From the NCBI RefSeq assembly GCF_052113205.1, contig NZ_JBFRCU010000005.1, positions 62,001 through 126,000 on the forward strand: a stretch of DNA of 64,000 nt, given 5' to 3'. Positions within the stretch are counted from its first letter, which is position 1; each line of letters begins with the position of its first letter. The stretch is from Inquilinus sp052113205. Lineage in GTDB: Bacteria > Pseudomonadota > Alphaproteobacteria > DSM-16000 > Inquilinaceae. This document shows, piece by piece, positions 34,176 to 42,398 of the stretch. Under the pieces are notes generated by a model. It did not search any database and was not told where the DNA came from. It was given only the letters and a program-made list of their open reading frames with translations. Position numbers and translations under genes: made by a program.

Positions 34176-34307
34176 TTGCCTCTCCCGCTTGGCGGGAGAG
34201 GTCGGGCTCGCGCAGCGAGACCGGGTGAGGGCGGGCACGGCCTCGACAAAGAACCCTCACCCGGAGCCGCTTTGCGTCTCCGACCTCTCCCGCAAGCGGG
34301 AGAGGTA
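34176..34307. repeat. 130-bp dispersed palindromic repeat, copy A
   Basis: Outer arms TTGCCTCTCCCGC...GGCGGGAGAGGTCGG and CCGACCTCTCCCGCAAGCGG bracket inner arms GACCGGGTGAGGG / CCCTCACCCGG. The same element occurs at 42236-42370 (same orientation) and 49822-49956 (reversed). It lies between the exporter and the unknown gene at 34327. Confidence 0.85.
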
Positions 34308-34326
34308 AAGCGGTCGATTCGGCGGC

Positions 34327-34887
34327 TTACGACGCGTCCGGGATCAGCTTGGCACGCAGCGACCGGCGCGCCTCGTGGTCCAGCCGCTGCAGCGCCTCGC
34401 GGATCTGCTGGGTGATGGCGCCGGCCTCGGCATCGGGATTGCGGAAATAAGCCTGCGCCTCGGCGATCATGATCGGCAGCGCGGCGGCGGCGGCCTTGGC
34501 GGCAGCGGCCGGCGAGGACGCCTTCGCCGCCATGCCGCGGATGCTGGTGGCCAGCTCGGCGGCCGAATTCTTCCAGCCGGCAGGGCCGGTGTCGGACAGA
34601 TCGGTCGCCGCCTCTTCGACGATCTGGTCGATCAGCACACCGGAATCGCGCGCCCCGGACCAGGAGGCGGCAAGGCGCCCATCTCGGTCGCGCACCTCGG
34701 TCCAGCGGAAGGTCTGGCGTTCCTCGTCGGTCAGGATGCGTTCGACCCGCGCGAACATGCCGGTCACCGGCCGGGTCCAGCCCGCCGGCAGCGCCGCCAG
34801 CTGTTCCCGCACCCTGGCATCCACGCGTGCGCCGCAACTCTTCAGCATCTGCTTCAGCCGCTGGGGGGCCCGCTGCTTCATCGCCAT
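34327..34887 (-). CDS. Uncharacterised protein
   Basis: A 186-residue soluble protein that I do not recognise. The N-terminus is basic (MAMKQRAPQRLKQMLKSCGA) with a single Cys; the middle has TDEERQTFRWTEVRDRDGRL and ASWSGARDSGVLIDQ, and an Ala-rich helix (SSPAAAAKAAAAALP) precedes the end. A second ATG at 34881 has better spacing from the GAGGAG site. It is isolated between a repeat and a promoter region; reality of the frame rests on length, ribosome site and coding composition. Confidence 0.6.
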   Translation of the reverse strand: MAMKQRAPQRLKQMLKSCGARVDARVREQLAALPAGWTRPVTGMFARVERILTDEERQTFRWTEVRDRDGRLAASWSGARDSGVLIDQIVEEAATDLSDTGPAGWKNSAAELATSIRGMAAKASSPAAAAKAAAAALPIMIAEAQAYFRNPDAEAGAITQQIREALQRLDHEARRSLRAKLIPDAS

Positions 34888-35091
34888 CTCTCCTCGCTCT
34901 CCCTCTCTGCACGCCCCGCCGCATTGCTCCCATGGTTTCGGGACGCCACGACCTTCGGTGTTTTAATCAAATGGGCTTCGCCCAGCAGAATCAAGTCACA
35001 GCATGTCGCTGATGGCGAGTCATTCCTTCGGTCAAAACGGAGACCCGCGGAAACCTTGGAGCGGGCGGAACGCACTGCCATGTTTGCCCAA

Positions 35092-35120
35092 CTGATATTT
35101 TAGTATACGTTGCATATCAG
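35092..35120. promoter_or_regulatory. Candidate GntR operator
   Basis: CTGATAT at 35092-35098 is mirrored by ATATCAG at 35114-35120, with an inner TATACGTTGCATA that is also largely symmetric. It lies about 20 bp upstream of the regulator's start. The rest of the 252-bp gap (34888-35139) shows no gene. Confidence 0.45.
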
Positions 35121-35139
35121 AAGCATGGGGAGGGCGCGG

Positions 35140-35901
35140 ATGCGTGGTGCGGCGGCGGAGGACGGACCGGCAGGACGGCGGCGGATGCCGCGCTCGCCGC
35201 GGCTCGACGCGCTGTCGCAGGGGCAGCCGACCACCGCCTCGGCCCTGATTCGGCGGGCGCTGCGCGGCGACATCGTCGCCCTGCGCCTGAAGCCCGGCGC
35301 GCCGCTGATCGAGAAGGAGATCGCCGAGCGTTACGGCGTCAGCCGCACCCCGGTGCGCGAGGCCGTGCTGCGCCTGGCCGATGAGGGGCTGGTCGACATC
35401 TTCCCGCAGTCGGGCACCTTCGTGTCGCGCATCCCGGTGCACGCTTTGCCCGAGGCGATCATCATCCGCAAATCGCTGGAGGAGACGACGGCGCGGATGG
35501 CGGCCGAGCGGGCCAGGGCCAGCCAGGTCGCGGCCCTGCGCGCGGTGATGGAGCGGCTGCGCGAGATGGAGGCGGCGGGCGACCGCGAGGGCTTCCACCA
35601 GGCCGACGAGGCGTTCCATGCCGGCATCGCCGACGCCGCCGGCCATCCCGGCATCTGGTCGCTGGTGCAGCAGGTCAAGCTGCAGGTCGACCGGTACCGC
35701 CGCCTGACCCTGCCCGAGGAAGGGCGGCTGGCGCGCATCATCGCCGAGCACGGCACCGTCCTCGACGGCATCGAGGCGCATGACCCGGACCGCGCCGCGG
35801 CGGCGATGGGGGCGCATCTCGGGGCGCTGCTGGCCGATATCGGCGGCATAAAGAACCACAATCCGGACTATTTCGTCGACGCGCCGCCGCCCGGCTACTG
35901 A
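35140..35901 (+). CDS. GntR-family (FCD) transcriptional regulator
   Basis: A 253-residue FadR-type regulator. HTH: LIEKEIAERYGVSRTPVREA with wing FPQSGTFVSRI; FCD domain with DEAFHAGIADAAGHP and late MGAHL. ATG 35140 follows GGGGAGG by 6 nt; earlier in-frame ATG codons exist at 35110 and 35125. It heads a plus-strand cluster with a polar amino-acid-type ABC importer and probably senses a related organic acid or amino acid. Confidence 0.9.
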   Translation: MRGAAAEDGPAGRRRMPRSPRLDALSQGQPTTASALIRRALRGDIVALRLKPGAPLIEKEIAERYGVSRTPVREAVLRLADEGLVDIFPQSGTFVSRIPVHALPEAIIIRKSLEETTARMAAERARASQVAALRAVMERLREMEAAGDREGFHQADEAFHAGIADAAGHPGIWSLVQQVKLQVDRYRRLTLPEEGRLARIIAEHGTVLDGIEAHDPDRAAAAMGAHLGALLADIGGIKNHNPDYFVDAPPPGY

Positions 35902-35945
35902 GCGGCGTCAGGACAAGCGAGAGCAGGGGAGGGGGCGTAGGCCCG

Positions 35946-36629
35946 ATGCGGTACCAGTTCGATTTCGACAGCCTGCGCGACTACTGGCCGGCCTTCCTGC
36001 ACGGCGCGCTGATGACGTTGCAGATGACGGCGGTGGCGACCGTGTTGGGCCTCGCCATCGGCGTGGTCCTGGCGATCGGCCGGCGTGGCCGGTCGCGTTG
36101 GATCGCCGGGCTGTGCGGCGCCTATGTCGAGATCGTCCGCAACACCCCGTACCTGATCCAGATCTTCTTCCTGTTCTTCGGCCTGTCCAGCATTGGCCTC
36201 AGGCTGCCGATCTTCGCCGCCGCGGTGCTGACCATGGTGATCAATGTCGGCGCCTATACGGCCGAGATCGTGCGCGCCGGCATGGACACGGTGCCGCCCG
36301 GCCAGGTCGAGGCGGCCCAGGCGCTGGGCCTGTCGACGCCGCAGATCTACTGGGACGTGATCCTGCGCCCGGCACTGGAGCGGGTGTATCCGGCGCTGAC
36401 CAGCCAGTTCGTGCTGATGATGCTGTCCTCCTCCGTCACCTCGCAGATCTCGGCGGAGGAGCTGACGGCGATCGCCAACAACATCCAGTCCGACACCTTC
36501 CGGCCGTTCGAGACCTACATCGTCGTGGCGCTGCTGTACCTGGCCATGGCGCTGCTGCTGAAGCTCGGCTTCCACCTGTTCGGCCAGGCGATCTTCCCGC
36601 GCCGGCGCCGGCTCGGCACCCCGCTCTGA
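35946..36629 (+). CDS. Polar amino acid ABC transporter permease
   Basis: A 227-residue HisM/GlnP-type permease with the family signature YVEIVRNTPYLIQIFFLFF in the first half and EAA loop QVEAAQALGLSTPQIYWDVI. It pairs with the permease at 36640-37302, 10 bp later, to form the membrane channel of a histidine/glutamine/opine-type importer. Specificity cannot be assigned. Confidence 0.93.
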   Translation: MRYQFDFDSLRDYWPAFLHGALMTLQMTAVATVLGLAIGVVLAIGRRGRSRWIAGLCGAYVEIVRNTPYLIQIFFLFFGLSSIGLRLPIFAAAVLTMVINVGAYTAEIVRAGMDTVPPGQVEAAQALGLSTPQIYWDVILRPALERVYPALTSQFVLMMLSSSVTSQISAEELTAIANNIQSDTFRPFETYIVVALLYLAMALLLKLGFHLFGQAIFPRRRRLGTPL

Positions 36630-36639
36630 GGAGGCCGGC

Positions 36640-37302
36640 ATGGGCGGCACCTTCACCGTCAATCACCTGGTCTATCTGCTGCAGGGCACGGCCTGGACCG
36701 TGGTGCTGTCGCTGCTGGCCTTCGCCCTCGGCAGCGTCGCCGGCTTCGGAATCATGCTGCTGCGGATTTCCCGCGGCCGGTTCCTGCGCCGCGCCGCCTT
36801 CGTCTACGTCCAGATCGTCCAGGGCACGCCGCTGCTGATCCTGCTGTTCCTGGTCTATTTCGGCCTCGGCATCATCGGCATCGAGGTGCCGCCGCTGCTC
36901 GCCGCCGGCGTGTCGCTGATGATCTATTGCAGCGCCTTCCTCGGCGAGATCTGGCGCGGCTGCGTCGAGGCGGTGCCGAAGACCCAGAGCGAGGCGGCCG
37001 AATGCCTGGCGCTGAACCGCTGGCAGGTGCTGACCGACGTCATCCTGCCCCAGGCGGCGCGCATCGCCACGGCGCCGACCGTGGGCTTCCTGGTGCAGGT
37101 GCTGAAGAGCACCTCGCTGGCCTCCGTGGTCGGCTTCATCGAGCTGACCCGCGCCGCCCAGGTCATCAACAACTCCCTGTTCCAGCCATTCCTCGTCTTC
37201 GGCATCGCCGGGCTGATCTACTTCGCCCTCTGCTACCCGCTGTCGCGCTGGAGCCGTTCCCTCGAAAGGAAGCTGAATGTCGGCCGTCGTCACGCTGCGT
37301 GA
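36640..37302 (+). CDS. Polar amino acid ABC transporter permease
   Basis: A 220-residue HisQ/GlnP-type permease. Signature YVQIVQGTPLLILLFLVYF and EAA loop QSEAAECLALNRWQVLTDVI. It is the second half of the importer begun at 35946. The ATPase gene starts 26 bp before its end, so translation of the two is probably coupled. Confidence 0.93.
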   Translation: MGGTFTVNHLVYLLQGTAWTVVLSLLAFALGSVAGFGIMLLRISRGRFLRRAAFVYVQIVQGTPLLILLFLVYFGLGIIGIEVPPLLAAGVSLMIYCSAFLGEIWRGCVEAVPKTQSEAAECLALNRWQVLTDVILPQAARIATAPTVGFLVQVLKSTSLASVVGFIELTRAAQVINNSLFQPFLVFGIAGLIYFALCYPLSRWSRSLERKLNVGRRHAA

Positions 37303-38005
37303 TGTGCACAAGCGCTTCGGCGAGCTCGAGGTGCTCAAGGGCGTGTCCTTCGAGGTCGAGAAGGGCGAGGTCGTCGCCGTGATCGGCCGCAGCGGCTCGG
37401 GCAAGAGCACGGCGCTGCGCTGCGTCAACCGGCTGGAGACGATCCAGTCGGGCCACATCGAGGTCTGCGGCCACAAGGTCGACGCGGCCGACCTGAACCT
37501 GCGCGCGCTGCGCCAGGACGTCGGCATGGTGTTCCAGAGCTACAACCTGTTCCCGCATCTGACGGTGGAGCAGAACATTACCCTGGCGCCGCGGCGTGTG
37601 CGCCGGATGCACGGCGCCGAGGTCCGCGACCTGGCGCGGGGCGCGCTCGACCGCGTCGGCCTGGCCGACAAGATCGACGCCTATCCCGAGCAGCTGTCGG
37701 GCGGCCAGCAGCAGCGTGTGGCGATCGCCCGGTCGCTGGCGATGAACCCGAAGGTGATGCTGTTCGACGAGGTCACCTCGGCGCTCGACCCGCATCTGAC
37801 GGGCGAGGTGCTGAGGGTGATGGAGGGTCTGGCCCGCGGCGGCATGACCATGCTGGTGGTGACGCATGAGATGGCGTTCGCCCGCCGCGTCGCCGACCGG
37901 ATCGTCTTCATGCATCTGGGCAAGGTCTGGGAGACGGGAGCCGGCGAGATGCTGGCGGCCCCGCAGACGCAGGAGCTCCGCGACTTCCTGTCCAACGGGC
38001 TGTGA
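37277..38005 (+). CDS. Polar amino acid ABC transporter ATP-binding protein (GlnQ-like)
   Basis: A 242-residue ATPase. Walker A GRSGSGKST, Q-loop VFQSYNLFPHLTV, signature LSGGQQQRVAIARSLA, Walker B MLFDEVTSALDP and the switch His in VVTHEM are all present. It energises the two permeases upstream. The 26-bp overlap with the preceding gene places it firmly in the operon. Confidence 0.95.
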   Translation: MSAVVTLRDVHKRFGELEVLKGVSFEVEKGEVVAVIGRSGSGKSTALRCVNRLETIQSGHIEVCGHKVDAADLNLRALRQDVGMVFQSYNLFPHLTVEQNITLAPRRVRRMHGAEVRDLARGALDRVGLADKIDAYPEQLSGGQQQRVAIARSLAMNPKVMLFDEVTSALDPHLTGEVLRVMEGLARGGMTMLVVTHEMAFARRVADRIVFMHLGKVWETGAGEMLAAPQTQELRDFLSNGL

Positions 38006-38052
38006 CACGGAACGGCAGCCGGTCCTGCCGCAATCAAGGGTGGAGGAACGTT

Positions 38053-38844
38053 ATGAGGGTGACAGGTTTGCTGAAGCTCGCCGCCACGGCGGCGGTGCTG
38101 TGGGTCGCGGCCGCGCCGGTGGCGCAGGCGGAATCGCTGGACGACATCCAGTCGACGAAGAAGGTGCGCATCGCCGTGGCCATGGGCGTGCCGCTGTTCG
38201 CCTTCGTCGACGACAAGCTGCAGCCCACCGGCTCGGACGTCGAGACCGCGAAGATGATCGCCAAGGATCTGGGCGCCGAGCTCGAGCTGGTACAGATCAC
38301 CAACGCCGCCCGGGTGCCGACGATCCAGACCGGGAAGGCCGACCTGCTGGTCGCCGACCTGGCGATCACCGAGGAGCGGAAGAAGGCGGTCGACTTCACC
38401 ATCCCCTACGCCACGCTGAACATCGAGGTCGCGGCCCCGGCGGGCGTCGCGGTCAAGGATTATGCCGACCTGGCCGGCAAGCGCATCGGCGTGACCCGGG
38501 CCACGGTCAACGACACGCTGGTGACCAGGAACGCCAAGGAGGCGGAGATCGTCCGCTTCGAGGACGATGCGACGCTGATCACGGCCGCGGTCTCGGGCCA
38601 GGTCGACATCGTCTCGACCCAGAGCGCGGTGGTGGCGGAGATGAACAAGGGCCGGTCGGACAAGCTGGAGACCAAGTTCGTGCAGCAGGAGCTGAACCTC
38701 GGCATCGCCCTGCCGAAGGGCGAGCCGAAGCTGAAGGCCTGGCTGGACGACTGGATCAAGGCGCATTTCGCCGATGGCAGCCTGAACGCCACCTTCAAGA
38801 AATTCCACGACCGCGACCTGCCGGCGGATTTGATCACCCGCTGA
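38053..38844 (+). CDS. Amino-acid ABC transporter substrate-binding protein (family 3)
   Basis: A 263-residue periplasmic protein with a signal peptide ending APVAQA-ES. Family 3 landmarks: VRIAVAMGVPLFAFVD, LQPTGSDVETAKMIAKDLG, DLLVADLAITEERKKAVDFT and LAGKRIGVTRATVNDT. It binds the ligand for the transporter encoded at 35946-38005. GGAGGAAC stands upstream of ATG 38053. The exact amino acid or related compound is unknown. Confidence 0.93.
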   Translation: MRVTGLLKLAATAAVLWVAAAPVAQAESLDDIQSTKKVRIAVAMGVPLFAFVDDKLQPTGSDVETAKMIAKDLGAELELVQITNAARVPTIQTGKADLLVADLAITEERKKAVDFTIPYATLNIEVAAPAGVAVKDYADLAGKRIGVTRATVNDTLVTRNAKEAEIVRFEDDATLITAAVSGQVDIVSTQSAVVAEMNKGRSDKLETKFVQQELNLGIALPKGEPKLKAWLDDWIKAHFADGSLNATFKKFHDRDLPADLITR

Positions 38845-38854
38845 TGGAAGACGG

Positions 38855-38883
38855 GGCGGGGCCGCTGCCTCAGCGGTCCCGCC
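38855..38883. terminator. Bidirectional hairpin between convergent genes
   Basis: GGCGGGGCCGCTG pairs with CAGCGGTCCCGCC around a 3-nt CCT loop. It sits at the join of the SBP gene and the convergent YihY gene, whose stop codon lies in the loop. There is no T tract, so a terminator role is likely but not proven. Confidence 0.5.
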
Positions 38884-39751
38884 GCGGCCGGCGGTCCCGC
38901 TCGCGCTCGATCTCGGAGTTCAGCTCGGCGCCGATCAGGAAGATCACCGTCGACAGCCAGATCCAGGTCAGGAAGCCGATCACGGCGCCCAGCGAGCCGT
39001 AGGTCGCGCCGTAATTGGCGAAGCGGGCGACGTACCAGGAGAACAGCATCGACCCGCCGAGCCAGATGGTGGCGGCGATGATGCCGCCCCAGTTCAGCCA
39101 GTGTTCGCGCCGGCCGCCGGGGCCGTAGCGGTAGACCAGGGTCAGCGCCGCGATCGTCGCCAGGTACAGCGCCGGCCAGCGCAGCAGCCAGACCAGCGTG
39201 CCGGCGGCCGAGCCGAGGCCGACGAGGTTCAGCACGATCGGCACCGCCACCACGACGGTCAGGGCCAGCGCGGCGAAGACGATGGCGCAGACAGTGAACA
39301 GCAGCGACACCATGTTGAGGCGCACGAAGCCGCGCCGCTCCTCCTCGTCATAGGCCACGTTCAGGGCGTCGAACATCGCCTTGACCCCGGCATTGGCGCT
39401 CCACACCGAGATGGCGAGGCCGGCGAAGAAGGCCAGGCCCAGGCTCTTCGGCGGCTGGCTGGCGATGCGCTGCATCTGCCCGGCGATCAGCTCCAGGCTG
39501 CCGGCCGGCAGGATCAGGGCGAGGTCCTCGATGTTCTGCTGCACGGTCGAGACGTCGGCGACCAGCCCGTACAGCGAGACGAACACGCCGATCGCCGGGA
39601 ACAGCGCCAGCAGGGTGTAGTAGGCGACGCCGGCGGCCAGCGCGAACACCCGGTCCTCGCCGATCTCGCCCCACACCCGCCACAGCACGATGCCGCTGCG
39701 GCGCGCCCTGCGCTTCCACCGGCGTTCCGTCGTCCTGGTCTCCGCCGTCAT
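38870..39751 (-). CDS. YihY/BrkB-family membrane protein
   Basis: A 293-residue inner-membrane protein with six predicted helices and the family signature RVFALAAGVAYYTLLALFPA near residue 40. The C-terminus holds FANYGATYGSLGAVIGFL and IFLIGAELNSEIERERDRR, also typical. Formerly annotated as ribonuclease BN; the true function is unknown. ATG 39751 begins MTAETRTTERRW. A far longer frame in the same register is a GC shadow. Confidence 0.92.
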   Translation of the reverse strand: MTAETRTTERRWKRRARRSGIVLWRVWGEIGEDRVFALAAGVAYYTLLALFPAIGVFVSLYGLVADVSTVQQNIEDLALILPAGSLELIAGQMQRIASQPPKSLGLAFFAGLAISVWSANAGVKAMFDALNVAYDEEERRGFVRLNMVSLLFTVCAIVFAALALTVVVAVPIVLNLVGLGSAAGTLVWLLRWPALYLATIAALTLVYRYGPGGRREHWLNWGGIIAATIWLGGSMLFSWYVARFANYGATYGSLGAVIGFLTWIWLSTVIFLIGAELNSEIERERDRRPRRDR

Positions 39752-39883
39752 GCCGATTCGGCGCCTCCGTTCCACCCCGCCGACCATAAGTGTTGGCGGC
39801 CATGACGGAAATCCGGTTGACGCCGCGATTTCGGCTGCGACCATCTGGACCCGCCGCGCCCGCGACCGACCAGGAGACCTGCC

Positions 39884-42211
39884 GTGCCCCGTCTGAGCCC
39901 GTCCTCCAGCCATTACGGCGCCGTCATGGCCGTCGTCGAAGGCGACAAGATGGTCGGCATCCAGCCCTATGCCAGCGACATCGACCCGTCGCCGATCATC
40001 AACTCGCTGCCCGGCATGGTGCATGGCAACCTGCGCATCCCGCAGCCGATGATCCGGGCCGGCTGGCTGGCCGACCGGCACCGCAGCGACGGCAGCCGCC
40101 GCGGCGCCGACGCCTTCGTGCCGGTGTCGTGGGAGACGGCGCTGGAGCTGGTGGCGGGCGAGCTCGAGCGGGTGCGGACCGAGCACGGCGCCGAATCCAT
40201 CTATGGCGGCAGCTACGGCTGGGGCAGCGCCGGCCGGCTGCACAACGCGCCGACCCTGCTGCGCCGCATGCTGGGCTTCACCGGCGGCTACACTGCCTCG
40301 GTCAACAACTACAGCTTCGGCGCCGCCCTGCCGCTGATGCCGCATATCATCGGCGACTTCAACCGCGTGCTGGTCGAGACCACCGACTGGCGCAGCATCG
40401 CCAGCGACGGCCGCCTGGTGGTGGCCTTCGGCGGCATGCCGCCGCGCAACAGCCAGATCGCCTCTGGCGGCACCGGCAGGCACCAGCAGCGCGACTGGAA
40501 CCGCCGCAGCCGCGAGGCCGGGGTGCAGTTCGTCTATATCGGCCCGGTGCGCGACGACATGGCGGAAGAGGCCGGGGCCGAATGGCTGGCGCCGCGGCCG
40601 AACACCGACACCGCGATCATGCTGGGCCTGGCCCACACGCTGGTGGCCGAAGGGCTGTACGACCGCGGCTTCGTCGACCGCTGCACCACCGGCTTCGACC
40701 GCTTCCTGCCCTACCTCATGGGCCAGTCCGACGGCACCGCGAAGGACGCCGACTGGGCGGCCGCGATCTCCGGCCTGTCCGCCGACACCATCCGCGGCCT
40801 GGCGCGGCGCATGGCGTCGCAGCGCACGCTGATCAGCCTCAGCTGGTCGCTGCAGCGCTCCGACCATGGCGAGCAGCCCTATTGGATGGGCACGGTGCTG
40901 GCGGCGATGCTGGGCCAGATCGGACTGCCCGGCGGCGGCATCGGCTACGGCTACGGCGCCGAGGCCAATGTCGGCTCGGCCAGCGACGGCCGCAGCCGCG
41001 CCCGCATCATCCCGGGGCCGAACCCGACCGGCCGCTACATTCCGGTCGCCCGCATCTCCGACCTGCTGCTGCGGCCGGGCGAGACCGACGACTACAACGG
41101 CCACAAGATCACCTATCCGGACACCAAGCTGGTCTACTGGGCCGGCGGCAACCCGTTCCACCACCACCAGGACCTCAACCGCCTGCTGCGCGCCTGGGCG
41201 AAGCCGGAGACGGTGATCGTGCAGGAGCCGTGGTGGACCCCGGTGGCCCGCCGCGCCGACATCGTGCTGCCGGCCACCACCACCTTCGAGCGCAACGACA
41301 TCGGCGGCGCCGCCCGCGACCCCTACATCCTGGCCATGCCGCAGGCGATCCCGCCGGTCGGCCAGGCGCGCAGCGACTTCGACATCCTGACCGAGCTGTC
41401 GGACCGGGCCGGCGCCGCCCAGGCCTTCACCGAGGGCCGCGACGAGATGGGCTGGGTCCAGTCCTTCTACGAGACCGACCGCCGCACCGCCGCCGAGGCG
41501 GGGATCGAACTGCCCGGCTTCCAGGAGTTCTGGGAGATCGGCCATGTCGAGCTGCCGCTGTCGGACAAGCCGAAGATCCTGCTGCAGGCCTTCCGCGCCG
41601 ACCCGGTGGCCAACAAGCTGCCGACGCCGAGCGGCCGGATCGAGATCTTCTCCGACCGCATCGCCGGCTTCGGCTATGACGACTGCCCCGGCCACCCGAC
41701 CTGGTTCGAGCCGGCGGAGTGGCTCGGCTCGCCGGAGACCGAGCGCTTCCCGCTGCACCTGATCTCGAACCAGCCGAAGACCCGGCTGCACAGCCAGCTC
41801 GACGCCGGCGTGACCAGCCGCAGCGAGAAGGTGGCGGACCGCGAGCCGGTGTGGATCCACCCGGCCGACGCCGCCGCCCGCGGCATCCAGGACGGCGACG
41901 TGGTGCGGCTGTTCAACGACCGCGGCGCCTGCCTGGCCGGGGCGCTGGTGACCGACCGGGTGATGCCGGGCGTGATCCAGCTTGCCACCGGCGCCTGGTA
42001 CGACCCGGAGGTGCCGGGCCAGGTCGGGGCGATGTGCAAGCACGGCAACCCGAACGTCCTGACCCGCGACCAGGGCACCTCGCGGCTGGGGCAGGGGCCC
42101 AGCGCCCACACCTGCCTGGTCGAGATCGCCAGGCTCGAAGGCCCGGCCCCCCGCGTCACCGCCTTCGACCCGCCGGTGATCCTCGACCCACGGGCCGAGG
42201 CGGCGGAGTAG
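39884..42211 (+). CDS. Molybdopterin-dependent oxidoreductase of the BisC/TorA/DMSO reductase type
   Basis: A 775-residue Mo-bis(MGD) enzyme. The N-terminal domain has HYGAVMAVVEGDKMVGIQPY; YGGSYGWGSAGRLHN contains the Ser (about residue 115) that coordinates molybdenum in TorA/BisC. Further landmarks are YWAGGNPFHHHQDLNRL and the C-terminal ISNQPKTRLHSQLD. It has no N-terminal Fe-S cysteines and no Tat signal peptide, matching the cytoplasmic biotin sulfoxide or methionine sulfoxide reductase subgroup. No electron-donor subunit is encoded nearby, so the donor is unknown. It is monocistronic and ends near a dispersed repeat. Confidence 0.9.
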   Translation: MPRLSPSSSHYGAVMAVVEGDKMVGIQPYASDIDPSPIINSLPGMVHGNLRIPQPMIRAGWLADRHRSDGSRRGADAFVPVSWETALELVAGELERVRTEHGAESIYGGSYGWGSAGRLHNAPTLLRRMLGFTGGYTASVNNYSFGAALPLMPHIIGDFNRVLVETTDWRSIASDGRLVVAFGGMPPRNSQIASGGTGRHQQRDWNRRSREAGVQFVYIGPVRDDMAEEAGAEWLAPRPNTDTAIMLGLAHTLVAEGLYDRGFVDRCTTGFDRFLPYLMGQSDGTAKDADWAAAISGLSADTIRGLARRMASQRTLISLSWSLQRSDHGEQPYWMGTVLAAMLGQIGLPGGGIGYGYGAEANVGSASDGRSRARIIPGPNPTGRYIPVARISDLLLRPGETDDYNGHKITYPDTKLVYWAGGNPFHHHQDLNRLLRAWAKPETVIVQEPWWTPVARRADIVLPATTTFERNDIGGAARDPYILAMPQAIPPVGQARSDFDILTELSDRAGAAQAFTEGRDEMGWVQSFYETDRRTAAEAGIELPGFQEFWEIGHVELPLSDKPKILLQAFRADPVANKLPTPSGRIEIFSDRIAGFGYDDCPGHPTWFEPAEWLGSPETERFPLHLISNQPKTRLHSQLDAGVTSRSEKVADREPVWIHPADAAARGIQDGDVVRLFNDRGACLAGALVTDRVMPGVIQLATGAWYDPEVPGQVGAMCKHGNPNVLTRDQGTSRLGQGPSAHTCLVEIARLEGPAPRVTAFDPPVILDPRAEAAE

Positions 42212-42235
42212 GGGCCTCCAGAGCCTGGTTTCGTG

Positions 42236-42370
42236 TTGCCTCTCCCGCCTGGCGGGAGAGGTCGGGCTCGCGCAGCGAGACCGGGTGAGGGCTGGCCCGG
42301 GCCTCGACAAAACTCCCCTCACCCGGAGCCGCTTCGCGTCTCCGACCTCTCCCGCAAGCGGGAGAGGCAA
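42236..42370. repeat. 130-bp dispersed palindromic repeat, copy B
   Basis: Same element and orientation as copy A at 34176-34307, lying between the BisC-like gene and the M20 peptidase. It ends 28 bp before the peptidase start. Confidence 0.85.
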
Positions 42371-42398
42371 CAGAATGGTTNGGACAGCGGAGGCAGGC

